From positions 62,001 to 126,000 of the forward strand of contig CBDAMZ010000009.1 in the NCBI GenBank assembly GCA_965197375.1: DNA of 64,000 nucleotides, written 5' to 3'. The notes under the pieces are model-generated. The model was given only the letters and a program-made list of their open reading frames with translations, was not told the origin of the DNA and ran no database searches. The stretch comes from CBDAMZ01 sp965197375. Lineage in GTDB: Bacteria; Acidobacteriota; Vicinamibacteria; Vicinamibacterales; UBA8438. Position 1 is the stretch's first letter. Each line of letters begins with the position of its first letter. A program made the translations under genes and the position numbers. Positions 54,464 to 63,352 of the stretch are shown here, in pieces.

Positions 54464-55368
54464 GGAGAGGGATCATTCTCGGTGTGCTGCTGACGGTCGG
54501 CGTGCTGTCGCCTGCCGTTATGTCGAATCAGCAACAAGGCGAAAGGATTGTCGAAGTTGAACAACTGGAGGACAACCTATTCGTGCTCAAGGGTGGCGGT
54601 GGCAACTCCGCAGCGTTTGTCACCAGCGACGGGGTGGTACTTGTCGACACCAAGCTCGCCGGCTGGGGACAGTCTCTCCTTGACAAGATCGGTGAACTGA
54701 CGCCCGATCCGGTGACCACAATAATCAACACGCACACCCACTTTGACCATGTGAGCGGTAACGTGGAATTCCCGGCGGCAGTCGACATCGTCGTGCACGA
54801 GAACACCGAGCGGCTCATGCGGGAGTGGAACCCGGTCACTGGAATTTCACGCGAAGTCGAGGACGTCTTCGAAGCCAATCCAGGCCGGGGAATGCCCGAT
54901 CGGACCTTCAGCGACCGGATGACGCTAGGAAGTGGAGCAGATCAAGTTGACCTCTATTACTTCGGTCGCGCGCACACGGGCGGCGACGCGTGGGTCGTGT
55001 TCCCGTCCCTTCGGATCATGCACGCCGGCGACGTTTTCCCCGGTAAGCAGGTGCCGATCATGGACGCGAACAACGGTGGGAGCGGTATCGAGTTCTCTGA
55101 AACACTCAGCAACGCGCACAGCACCGTGACGAACATCGACACGATCATCACTGGTCACAGCACGCAGATGACGCGTGCTGATCTCGGAGAGTATGCCCAG
55201 TTCGTGGGCGCGTTCGTCGACGCAGTCCGAGAGGCGAAGGCGGCCGGTCGATCGGTCGAGGACGTAGCGAGTAGTTGGAAGACTCCAGCGCGATTCAGCG
55301 GTTACAATAAGCCACGGCTGGAGCGGCTGCAGGCCTACGTTCAAGTGATTTATGACGAGTTGCCGTAA
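54460..55368 (+). CDS. Secreted metallo-beta-lactamase-fold hydrolase
   Basis: A 302-residue protein with a signal peptide (RGIILGVLLTVGVLSPAVM) and an MBL fold: zinc ligands in NTHTHFDHVSGNVEF (HxHxDH), AHTGGDAWVVFP, HAGDVFPGK and ITGHSTQMT. The layout resembles the B3/quinoprotein-relay type of periplasmic MBL proteins often found near PQQ enzymes. ATG 54460 overlaps the stop of the HupE gene by 4 bp, which fixes the start. Substrate unknown. A perfect hairpin follows the stop. Confidence 0.88.
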   Translation: MRRGIILGVLLTVGVLSPAVMSNQQQGERIVEVEQLEDNLFVLKGGGGNSAAFVTSDGVVLVDTKLAGWGQSLLDKIGELTPDPVTTIINTHTHFDHVSGNVEFPAAVDIVVHENTERLMREWNPVTGISREVEDVFEANPGRGMPDRTFSDRMTLGSGADQVDLYYFGRAHTGGDAWVVFPSLRIMHAGDVFPGKQVPIMDANNGGSGIEFSETLSNAHSTVTNIDTIITGHSTQMTRADLGEYAQFVGAFVDAVREAKAAGRSVEDVASSWKTPARFSGYNKPRLERLQAYVQVIYDELP

Positions 55369-55375
55369 TTTGCCA

Positions 55376-55404
55376 GCCGGCGTTGCCCCAAAGGCAACGC
55401 CGGC
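55376..55404. terminator. Perfect 12-bp hairpin after the MBL gene
   Basis: GCCGGCGTTGCC (55376-55387) and GGCAACGCCGGC (55393-55404) flank a CCAAA loop, 7 bp after the MBL stop. There is no T-tract, so it may act as a weak or factor-assisted terminator or protect the 3' end. It separates the HupE-MBL pair from the peroxiredoxin gene. Confidence 0.6.
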
Positions 55405-55497
55405 CTAGTGTGGGCGGACGCGCGCTGATCTGGGTTAGCCCGCGGTACGTTGCGAAGGCGAGCACCTTCGCCAGAACTTCTCGATAAGGAGACGCCG

Positions 55498-56046
55498 ATG
55501 AAAAAGATGGACACGTACAGAATTGCCTTAATGGTGGCCGTGTTCAGTATCATCCAAGCTGCCCACGCTCAGGATCTCGGGCCTGGCGACCAGGCGCCAC
55601 CGTTCGCGCTACCAGGAACGGACGGCGCAACTCACCGCCTCGCCGACTACCAGGGCGCGACGGTCGTCCTGGCGTGGTTTCCCAAGGCCTTCACCGGCGG
55701 TTGAACGGTCGAATGTAAGTCGCTGCGTGAGTCCAGCGACCAGTTGAGCCAATTCAACATCCAGTATTTCATGATCAGTGTCGACGACCCTCAGACGAAC
55801 AAGGAATTCGCGGAGTCGCTGGACGCAAACTTCCCGCTGCTGAGCGACCCCACTAAAGCAACGGCTACCGCGTATGGTGTGCTGCGAGACTATGGTGAAC
55901 GCATCGGCACGGTGGCGCAGCGCTGGACCTTCTACATCGGTGAGGACGGCCGCATCCTGCGGATCGACAAGGACGTCAACGCATCAACAGCGGGCAAGGA
56001 TATCATCACCACCCTCGCCGAGTTGAATGTGCCAAAACGGCAGTAG
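55498..56046 (+). CDS. Selenocysteine-containing peroxiredoxin (UGA at 55702-55704)
   Basis: A 182-residue AhpC/TSA-type peroxiredoxin if the in-frame TGA is read as Sec69. ATG 55498 follows AAGGAG and gives a signal peptide (IALMVAVFSIIQAAHAQ). Before the TGA: GPGDQAPPFALPGTDGATHR and VVLAWFPKAFTGG. After it, in the same frame: TVECKSLRESSDQLSQFNIQ, FMISVDDPQTNKEFAESLDA, LLSDPTKATATAYGVLRDYG, RWTFYIGEDGRILRIDKDV. UGA falls exactly at the peroxidatic position of PxxxTxxC (PKAFTGG-U), with a cysteine four residues later. Cys homologues read FTGGCTxEC. It would reduce periplasmic peroxides. Reading the TGA as a stop would leave a useless 68-residue peptide. Confidence 0.85.
55719..55740 (+). 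promoter_or_regulatory. SECIS-like hairpin in the peroxiredoxin mRNA
   Basis: GUCGCUG (55719-55725) pairs perfectly with CAGCGAC (55734-55740) around an 8-nt loop CGUGAGUC. The stem starts 14 nt after the UGA and the loop 21 nt after it, in the window bacterial SelB uses. The loop has a G at its second position but is not the GGU of fdhF, so recognition is less certain than for the radical SAM gene. Confidence 0.55.
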
Positions 56047-56130
56047 AAACATTCCAGTGTGTACTGATTGCCGCCTGCAGGCTGACGCTGCAGCTCATGA
56101 CGGAACTCTCGACGCAAGAATGGGCATCTC

Positions 56131-57429
56131 ATGATTAAAGCGATTCGACGACTTACATTCGCCAGTCTCGTGCTGGCGCTAACCGTCCAGACGGCGTTCG
56201 CGCAGGAATTACCGCGCACACAGCCCGAAGATGTCGGCCTATCAGCTCCGCGCCTGCAGCGCTTGACCAACGCATTGCAGGGCTACGTCGATGACGGACA
56301 GCTTGCCGGCTCAGTCGCCATCGTCGTCAGGCGCGGCAAGGTGGCATACCTGGAGGCGTTCGGGCACCGCGACCGCGAAGCTGGATCGCCGATGACGGAG
56401 GACGCGATCTTCCGTATTGCATCACAGACGAAGGCCCCCATCAGCGTCGGCGTGTTGATGCTGCAAGAAGAGGGACGGCTCTTGATCACCGACCCGGTAG
56501 GCAAGTATCTACCGGAGTTCCTACAGACGAAGGTGGCGGAACCAGACGGAAACGGCGGTTATCGAGTCGTGGACGCCAATCGTCCCATTACCATCCGAGA
56601 TCTGCTAACGCACACGGCCGGAATCAGTTACGGTAGCGGGCCGGCTGCCGACCGCTGGGCGGCTGCCGGCATTACCAGCTGGTACTTCGCGGACCGCGAC
56701 GAACCGATCGAAGACACCGTCTCCCGCCTCGCCGAGCTCCCGTTCGACGCGCAGCCAGGCACGCGGTTCGTTTACGGTTACAACACCGATATCCTGGGCG
56801 TGTTGATCGAGCGAGTCAGTGGCATGCCACTCGACGTGTTCATGCGGGAGCGGCTGCTTGAGCCACTCGGGATGCGCGACACCTATTTCTATTTGCCGCG
56901 GCACAAAGCTGATCGGTTGACCGCCGTATACTCAGCGACCGGTACCGGCATCGAGCGCGCGCCGGACGCGGGACACGAGACGCAAACGGATCGCCTCGGT
57001 ACGGCGGTGGGCCAGGGTGCCTATCTTGATGGTCCGCGTAAGAGCTTTTCAGGCGGCGCCGGATTTCTCGCGACCGCGAGCGATTACGCTCGGTTCCTCC
57101 AGATGATGCTCAACGGCGGTGAACTCGACGCGGTCCGTATTTTGACGCGCAAGACGGTCGAGCTGATGACAATCGATCACCTGGGCGACGTCCCGTTCCG
57201 GCCAGGCCAGGGCTTCGGTCTGGGGTTCTTCGTGGTCACCGAACCCGGACGGCAAGGCTTGCCTAGCTCCCTTGGCGAGTACGGATGGTTTGGTGCGTAT
57301 CACTCCGCCTACTGGGTTGACCCGCAAGAAGAGCTAGTCGTCGTGTACCTAACGCAATTGATCCCAGCCATGAATCTCGATGACCAGAGGAAGCTTCGGG
57401 CGCTCGTCTATCAAGCGATCATCGACTGA
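56131..57429 (+). CDS. Secreted serine hydrolase (class C beta-lactamase / esterase family)
   Basis: A 432-residue protein with a signal peptide (RLTFASLVLALTVQTAFAQ). The catalytic serine is in FRIASQTKAPISV (SxxK near residue 90) and the second motif is FVYGYNTDILG (YxN). The third region reads GEYGWFGAYHSAYWVDPQEE, where the usual HxG/KTG is replaced by the W-x-G-A-x form common in esterase-like members. Length and motifs fit penicillin-binding-protein-like esterases acting in the periplasm. It lies 84 bp after the peroxiredoxin, on the same strand. Confidence 0.9.
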   Translation: MIKAIRRLTFASLVLALTVQTAFAQELPRTQPEDVGLSAPRLQRLTNALQGYVDDGQLAGSVAIVVRRGKVAYLEAFGHRDREAGSPMTEDAIFRIASQTKAPISVGVLMLQEEGRLLITDPVGKYLPEFLQTKVAEPDGNGGYRVVDANRPITIRDLLTHTAGISYGSGPAADRWAAAGITSWYFADRDEPIEDTVSRLAELPFDAQPGTRFVYGYNTDILGVLIERVSGMPLDVFMRERLLEPLGMRDTYFYLPRHKADRLTAVYSATGTGIERAPDAGHETQTDRLGTAVGQGAYLDGPRKSFSGGAGFLATASDYARFLQMMLNGGELDAVRILTRKTVELMTIDHLGDVPFRPGQGFGLGFFVVTEPGRQGLPSSLGEYGWFGAYHSAYWVDPQEELVVVYLTQLIPAMNLDDQRKLRALVYQAIID

Positions 57430-57512
57430 GACGCCCGCGAATATTGCGCGCGTTCCTCGCATCGACAGCCCGCTACACCAACAAAAAAATGTTAGGGATG
57501 AATTGTGCGGTA

Positions 57513-58943
57513 CTACTCGAGCAGCAACTCGGTCAGCTCCATCAGCGGCCGAGCCTCGCCTTGGGCATCATCCGACTCGAAGCGGAACTCCCCTTTGCCA
57601 AAGGCCGGGCGCAACTCGTCCCACCACGTTGCCCCTTCGTCAAACTCTGCCAGAAATGGTTTCCCGACCCAAGTCGGATTGCGCGCCTGGACAAAATCAC
57701 AGATCAGCAGGCGCTGATCTGGGTTGCCTAGCAGGTCGAACCCGATTCTGTCGTGGATGGTCGTGAAGACACTCTGGTCCACTAGGTCTTTTGCGGTCAC
57801 AACGCCAAGTATTCGGACCTTACCCGGAAACGCCGACATCGATGGACCGCGTACGGATCGGGCGAGACCCGAGACACGGCTATACGCCTGCTTGAAGATC
57901 TCATAGCAGCGCACCAGAGGAACCTCAAAGTAGTTCCGCGCACCGGTGTCGCGCTCAATAAACATGTAGTACGGAATCAAACCCAACTGGACACCCGTTT
58001 TCCACAACGCGGCCCAAGTGTCCGGATCGTCGTTAACGTGCTTAATAAGCGGGGCCTGCATCCGGATCTGTGCACCGGTACTGCGGATGCGCCTGATGGC
58101 CTCGCAGGCAATGGGTGGCTCGAGCTCGACCGGGTGAGAATAATGCCCCATCATCGCCAAATGCCGGCCCGTAGCGCCGATTTCTTCAAAAAGGCGGAGA
58201 CAGTCATCAGCGTCTTCATCAGAGACGAACCGCTGTGGCCAGTAGGTAACGGCCTTGGTCCCGATACGGATATTTCGCACATGGTCGAGCTCTGGCACGA
58301 GGAGCGGCTCGATGTAACGGCGCAGGACCCGAGTGCTCATGATCATCGGATCGCCGCCCGTGAACAGCACATCGGTAACCTCAGGATGCGCCTTCAGGTA
58401 GGCCACTAGGTCGTCCGTTCCCTTGGCTTGGAACGTCATTCCGTCGAGCCCGACGAATTGAGCCCAGCGAAAACAATACGTGCAGTAGGCATGGCAGGTC
58501 TGTCCGTGCGACGGAAAAAACAGGACGGTCTCTCGATACTTGTGCTGCAGTCCCTCAACCTTGTTCCCATTAAGCTTCTGGACGTTGTGAGTCAACTGGC
58601 CCGCGGGGTGCGGATTGAGCCCGAGCCGGATGCGCCCAACGGCGGCCTGAATTGCACCGTCTGCGTCCCCACCTCTGAGGAGCGCGGCCACGTCGTTGAA
58701 CGAACGGACATCGAGCATTGCTTGCTGTGGAAACACGAGCTGGAAAATAGGGTCATCGGGAACCTTGGACCAGTCGATAAGATGGTCCGTAACGTACCGG
58801 TTTGTGCGAAACGGCAGCACTCGCCCAACGACTTCGATCGCCTCTCGAAGGTGGCCATCCAGCAGGTCCCATTTGGGCAATTGCCTAACATTATTAAGGC
58901 CTACCGCCCGAAATTTAGTTCGCACTCCGGTTCCAGAAGCCAT
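57513..58943 (-). CDS. KamA-family radical SAM protein (lysine 2,3-aminomutase-like)
   Basis: A 476-residue enzyme with the radical SAM cluster in FPSHGQTCHAYCTYCFRWAQ (CxxxCxxC), preceded by ETVLFFPSHGQ. VTDVLFTGGDPMIMSTRVLR and RIGTKAVTYWPQRFVSDEDA are the SAM/PLP-side motifs of the KamA family, and QAPLIKHVNDDPDTWAALWK follows. The C-terminus (WVGKPFLAEFDEGATWWDEL) differs from classic lysine 2,3-aminomutase, and the PLP lysine segment cannot be pinned, so the substrate may not be lysine. It is transcribed toward the serine hydrolase gene. Confidence 0.88.
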   Translation of the reverse strand: MASGTGVRTKFRAVGLNNVRQLPKWDLLDGHLREAIEVVGRVLPFRTNRYVTDHLIDWSKVPDDPIFQLVFPQQAMLDVRSFNDVAALLRGGDADGAIQAAVGRIRLGLNPHPAGQLTHNVQKLNGNKVEGLQHKYRETVLFFPSHGQTCHAYCTYCFRWAQFVGLDGMTFQAKGTDDLVAYLKAHPEVTDVLFTGGDPMIMSTRVLRRYIEPLLVPELDHVRNIRIGTKAVTYWPQRFVSDEDADDCLRLFEEIGATGRHLAMMGHYSHPVELEPPIACEAIRRIRSTGAQIRMQAPLIKHVNDDPDTWAALWKTGVQLGLIPYYMFIERDTGARNYFEVPLVRCYEIFKQAYSRVSGLARSVRGPSMSAFPGKVRILGVVTAKDLVDQSVFTTIHDRIGFDLLGNPDQRLLICDFVQARNPTWVGKPFLAEFDEGATWWDELRPAFGKGEFRFESDDAQGEARPLMELTELLLE

Positions 58944-59042
58944 AGATATTCAGTGCCCCAGCGAAAACCCCTGATCTAAACACAGGTCAACAACTCTCGT
59001 CCAGAGCACGCTTAAAGCAGCGTAAAAATGGCAATCGCTGCA

Positions 59043-61868
59043 CTACAGCCTGAACAGACGGTTGATCTTGATCACGACCCCCCGGTTTTCAAGTTCAGGG
59101 AACCTGCCCACGCCGACGTCACGTCCCTCGAAGTAGACCACGAACAGTTCACTGCCCGGCAGGTACTCCCACCTCAACCGGATATTGTTGCTAAATGTGT
59201 TGTTACTCGAGTTGTACTGCAACAGGGCCGAGACAAACATGCGCGGCGTCAGCGGCGCGGTCACGCGGCTACTCACTAGCTTCGTAATAAAAGCGCCCTG
59301 CGGGAGGTCGATCCAGTTAACTGAGACGACCGGCTCGATGGCTAGTCTCGCGGCGATGGCGAGGCGGCCCCGGTAGGTGGCCGCTACCTGGGTGCCGCCG
59401 AAGAACGACCCGCGGCTCATCGACGCCGTGCCCGATACGCGCCGCCGCTGGCCCAGCTGGTAGCTCGCGGTCACGTTCTGGAACCCATAGCCGCCGGCGG
59501 GAATGGCCACGCCGGTGGCGATCTGGAAGGGAGCCTCGAGCAGCTCGTACTCCCGCGCGTACAACAGATTGAACGAGTCGCCGTTCTCGAACTCGCTGTC
59601 GAACTCCAGGCTTGCCCGGCGCGACTCGAGCCGCCCCCCACCGGTCGTAATGTAGACAAAGTCTGCCTGGTAGGAGAATTGTCGCACGAGCGGCAGATTT
59701 TCCGGCCGCGGGCTGAACCGAGCGCTCGCCCTTGTTTTGCGGATGTCACGCCGCCGGGCAAACCCAACCTCGGGGTTGAAGTTGGCACCCACCGACAATC
59801 GTTCGAGCTGCAGGCCGTACCGGTCAGCATTCCAGTCAAACTGGCCAAGGTAGGCAATGTCGTCACCTGACAGGCCCGGCGTCCGCGTGCGCGCTAGGTA
59901 GGTGTTAACCCGTATGGTATCGAGGATAGCGAAAAGTCCGTCCACGCCGTAGGTCTCGTTTGAGCCGTCGGCGCTGAGGGCGTTGGAGCGCCGCGTGTAA
60001 AGTGCGCCAACCGTGCTACGGCTGAGCACCGCCCGACGAAGACGAAGCACAGTAAAATTAGTCGGCGACGTGCTCGTTACCCTATCCTCGCCGGTTTGGA
60101 TATTGGCTACGCCAACATCGTAATTACCGACCCGGCCGGTAAGCCGGCCCCCGCCCAGGATCGGCACGGCGTGGCCCTGGCTAAGGCCGATCTGGCGGCT
60201 GAAAAAGAGGATCGGAATGTCGCCGCTCCCCCGCATAGTGGAGCTGCCGCCGAAGTTGAAAATGCTCTGTCCCTCGAGAAAGAACTCTCGTTTTTCTGGA
60301 AAGAAGAGACTGAAGCGGGTCAGGTTGACCTGTTGCTCGTCGACCTCGACCTGCGCGAAGTCGGTGTTTACAGTGAAATCTGCGGTCAGGCCACCCGTGA
60401 TGCCGTACTTCACGTCGAGGCCGACGTCACCGCCGAGGTCGTTGTCGACGGCCGGAACCGCCGCCCGGTCGGTGGCAAGGTTTCCGATCGCATACGGCTT
60501 GAATTCGAGATTTCTTGCCAGCGGCGGCGTTTCGAGCCCGACTAGTGTGGCCGCGGACGAGACCCGGAATACACCCAGGCCGAACTCAAGTGGGATTGGC
60601 GCCAGGTACGTGCTCTCATTCTTGTGGATGATCCGGCGGCTAATGTTGATACCCCAGGTGTGTTCAGCACCTGGCTCATAGCGCAGCGACTTGAAGGGAA
60701 TGGCCATCTCGGCGGTCCAGCCTCCGTCGAAGCGCGCCGTCTCAGCATCCCACACCGTATTCCAGTCACGGTTCGGGTTGCCTTCGTTCGCAAACACCTC
60801 CTCGAGCATGCCACCCAGCGCGGTGACGAGGAAGAGAAACCCGTTCCGCCCGTCGTCGAACGTGTCGAGAACGACCATGTTGTGATCGTTGCTAATGAGG
60901 TTGCGCGAGTCATGACGCATTTCGTTAGCTACCATGTGCTCGGGCTGGCTGTCCCAGTTGCGCGTCGAGATGTACAGCGTCTCGTCGTCGAAGAGGATCC
61001 AGGCGTCGGTGTCCTCGGTGGCGGGCTGTCCGTCGTCGGGGAACTGCTGAATGAAGCCATTGATGGGGGCGATCTCCTCGTACAGTGCCTCGTCGAGGCG
61101 GCCGTCGAGGGTGAGCGGCTCGGCGAGGCGCAGCGCCCGCACGACCGTGCCGCCAGCGTCGCGGCGGAACATCTCGGTTGGCCCGAGGTCCGGCGCCGTC
61201 TTCGCCAGAACCGGTGAGGTGGCGCCAACCACCATTGCAGCCGGGGGCAACGCCTGCATAGGCAGTCGGATCGGGGGTGCCGATGACGCACTCTCGGCAC
61301 CGACCGTGACATCGGCGTTGCTGAGGGGTGCCGACCGCCCGACTGCGTGGGCAGCGTCACTTGCCTGCCCGTTGATAAGCCCGGTCGCAAGTCGGTCCTG
61401 CAGCTCAAAGAGGTCATCAATGGCGCCGTCGACCTTCGCAGCCCGGGCGACCGCACCGGTCGTGACGTCCACCAACCGTCCGGTAATGCGCAGCTGATCC
61501 CCGAGCCGCTGGTATCCCCCGCTGACTACCCACCGCGCGCCCACACGCCGGCCCACCTCGAGGAGCATTCCGGACTCGGCCGGGCGCGTGTCAAGCACGC
61601 CTACAATCCGCATCGTCTCGGAGACCCGCCCGCGACCAATCACATCGAACGCGGACCGGCTCTGGAACTCAACCGAGAGAGCCTCAGCAATACCAGCCCC
61701 GATCCAGTCGTCGTCCGGGACACCGCTAATGTTGCCGAACGGCAGGATAGCCACACGCTCGGGCCTCTCGTCGCGAGAGGAACGATCGCCCTCGTCCTGC
61801 GCGATCGCAGGGGCAACGGCCACAAAGACCGTCAGCACGACCGCCACGAGAATTCGTACAACTCTCAT
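59043..61868 (-). CDS. Secreted protein: TolB-like N-terminus, CBM9-like domain and DUF5916 barrel (paralogue 2)
   Basis: A 941-residue protein of the same three-part plan as the one at 17063-19846. It has a signal peptide (VVRILVAVVLTVFVAVAPAI), a TolB/FlgO-like domain (VAILPFGNISGVPDDDWIGA; WVVSGGYQRLGDQLRITGRL), a CBM9-like domain (LTLDGRLDEALYEEIAPING; DHNMVVLDTFDDGRNGFLFL) and a DUF5916 barrel (VKYGITGGLTADFTVNTDFA; FFPEKREFFLEGQSIFNFGG). The linker between the first two parts is not conserved between the copies. Probably an outer-membrane protein; function unknown. Two such genes in 64 kb suggest an expanded family in this genome. Confidence 0.82.
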   Translation of the reverse strand: MRVVRILVAVVLTVFVAVAPAIAQDEGDRSSRDERPERVAILPFGNISGVPDDDWIGAGIAEALSVEFQSRSAFDVIGRGRVSETMRIVGVLDTRPAESGMLLEVGRRVGARWVVSGGYQRLGDQLRITGRLVDVTTGAVARAAKVDGAIDDLFELQDRLATGLINGQASDAAHAVGRSAPLSNADVTVGAESASSAPPIRLPMQALPPAAMVVGATSPVLAKTAPDLGPTEMFRRDAGGTVVRALRLAEPLTLDGRLDEALYEEIAPINGFIQQFPDDGQPATEDTDAWILFDDETLYISTRNWDSQPEHMVANEMRHDSRNLISNDHNMVVLDTFDDGRNGFLFLVTALGGMLEEVFANEGNPNRDWNTVWDAETARFDGGWTAEMAIPFKSLRYEPGAEHTWGINISRRIIHKNESTYLAPIPLEFGLGVFRVSSAATLVGLETPPLARNLEFKPYAIGNLATDRAAVPAVDNDLGGDVGLDVKYGITGGLTADFTVNTDFAQVEVDEQQVNLTRFSLFFPEKREFFLEGQSIFNFGGSSTMRGSGDIPILFFSRQIGLSQGHAVPILGGGRLTGRVGNYDVGVANIQTGEDRVTSTSPTNFTVLRLRRAVLSRSTVGALYTRRSNALSADGSNETYGVDGLFAILDTIRVNTYLARTRTPGLSGDDIAYLGQFDWNADRYGLQLERLSVGANFNPEVGFARRRDIRKTRASARFSPRPENLPLVRQFSYQADFVYITTGGGRLESRRASLEFDSEFENGDSFNLLYAREYELLEAPFQIATGVAIPAGGYGFQNVTASYQLGQRRRVSGTASMSRGSFFGGTQVAATYRGRLAIAARLAIEPVVSVNWIDLPQGAFITKLVSSRVTAPLTPRMFVSALLQYNSSNNTFSNNIRLRWEYLPGSELFVVYFEGRDVGVGRFPELENRGVVIKINRLFRL

Positions 61869-62232
61869 TTCGTCACTCTGTTCCCCTGGCTCCTAAATGG
61901 TCTGGGGCGGCCCACATGAGGCGCCATTGTACCGGGATCCCTTGAGGTCAGCGAGGACGCGTCGCGAACACCAGTGAGTCATGGGAGGCCAAGTCCAGTG
62001 GCCATGCCGAGCAAGCCGCCGCTCGATCAGGGCGATGCGTAACAGGCTGAGCGTCTAGAGCAACCAGTGGAAGTCCACTACCTCGTGGGTTTTGGCGATC
62101 AGCGCCGCGGCCGCTTCGACGACGACCGCCGGCAGGGTGACTTTGAAAAGGGATATTCCTCGGTTGCTACCGATCCGTGTAGCGAAAGCGTGATAAGTCG
62201 CCATTTAAGCTCGCGGAACTCCAGGATGGCAG
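61869..62232. other. Intergenic, promoter region of the DUF5916 gene
   Basis: 364 bp upstream of the DUF5916 gene and downstream of gpmA. The short frames present do not resemble any protein I know. Some of it must hold the DUF5916 promoter, but no clear -35/-10 pair stands out. Confidence 0.35.
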
Positions 62233-62988
62233 CTACTCTCTCGGCCGTTGCTGTAGCTGCTCGGCCACAGCAGCCGTGGCCCGATCGACCGCCTCCGGGT
62301 CCCCGAGGTAGAAGTGCCGCATCGGCGACAAGGCATCGTCGAGCTCGTAAACGAACGGAATGCCGGTGGGAATGTTGAGCTTCACGGTTCCCTCCGGCGA
62401 CATCCGATCTAGGTACTTCACGAGAGCTCGTAGGCTATTGCCGTGGGCGACGATCAAGACACTCCGTCCCTCGCGAAGTGCCGGCGCTATTGTCGCGTGC
62501 CAATAGGGCAAGAAGCGCTCAGCCGTATCCTTTAGACATTCGGTGGCCGGAAGCTCAGCGGCATCCAAGCCTACGTATCGCGGATCATGGCGTGAGTGTC
62601 GCGGATCGTCCTCCGTGAGCGCCGGCGGGCAAATGTCATAGCTCCGCCGCCAGAGCTGCGTTTGTTTGAGGCCGTGTCGCTGGACGGTCTCCGTCTTATT
62701 GAGACCCTGGAGGGCGCCATAGTGCCGTTCGTTGAGTCGCCAACTACTATGCACGGGAACCCATGCCAGATCCATTGTCTCCAGGACCAACCAGAGCGTT
62801 TTGATCGCCCGCTTCAAGACCGACGTATAAGCGACGTCGAAGTCACAGTGTTGCTCCTGCAAGAGGCGCCCCGCTGCTATGGCTTCCCGAACGCCTTTCT
62901 CGGTGAGCCCGATGTCGGTCCACCCCGTAAAGCGGTTCTCATGGTTCCAGGTGCTCTCGCCGTGACGCAACAAAACAAGCTTTCGCAT
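62233..62988 (-). CDS. gpmA: 2,3-bisphosphoglycerate-dependent phosphoglycerate mutase
   Basis: A 251-residue glycolytic enzyme interconverting 3- and 2-phosphoglycerate. ATG 62988 is chosen for its AGGAGG ribosome-binding site and because the protein then begins MRKLVLLRHGESTWNHENRF, with the catalytic histidine in RHGE. FTGWTDIGLTEKGVREA, LNERHYGALQGLNKTETVQR and VLIVAHGNSLRALVKYLDRM (second histidine) complete the active site. Full length for the family. Confidence 0.96.
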   Translation of the reverse strand: MRKLVLLRHGESTWNHENRFTGWTDIGLTEKGVREAIAAGRLLQEQHCDFDVAYTSVLKRAIKTLWLVLETMDLAWVPVHSSWRLNERHYGALQGLNKTETVQRHGLKQTQLWRRSYDICPPALTEDDPRHSRHDPRYVGLDAAELPATECLKDTAERFLPYWHATIAPALREGRSVLIVAHGNSLRALVKYLDRMSPEGTVKLNIPTGIPFVYELDDALSPMRHFYLGDPEAVDRATAAVAEQLQQRPRE

Positions 62989-63352
62989 CCGCACCCTCCT
63001 CACGGACAAATCACGGCTGGATTCTAATCAGTGTTTGCCTGTCCACCTTGGACTCACGGTCCGCCGGTGGCTCTCTCGAAAGCTTTAGTTCGCACAAGCA
63101 ATGCTGGGATGACGCCACCCCACCAGCCGTCGCGAAGCAGCTGGCAATACTCATCGAGTCATCGCGTCCCCCTGCCCTCCAGACCGCGCGTGAAGGCAAG
63201 AACCGCGTCAAGGTTCTGGCCTCTCGCAAAACGCCTCGAGGACGCCAAGCGTTCACTATTCTCTTCATAATAGTAGCGATCGCAAACGGCACGGCAGGAT
63301 GTTTAAGGTGCTGGGGCCGAGTAGGTCGAGGCGAGTGACAGCCAGCGGTTAT
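62989..63352. other. Intergenic, no gene recognised
   Basis: 364 bp between pyrE (downstream end) and gpmA, both on the minus strand. Short frames here look like noise and no hairpin with a T-run was spotted. It contains the gpmA promoter by position. Confidence 0.35.
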
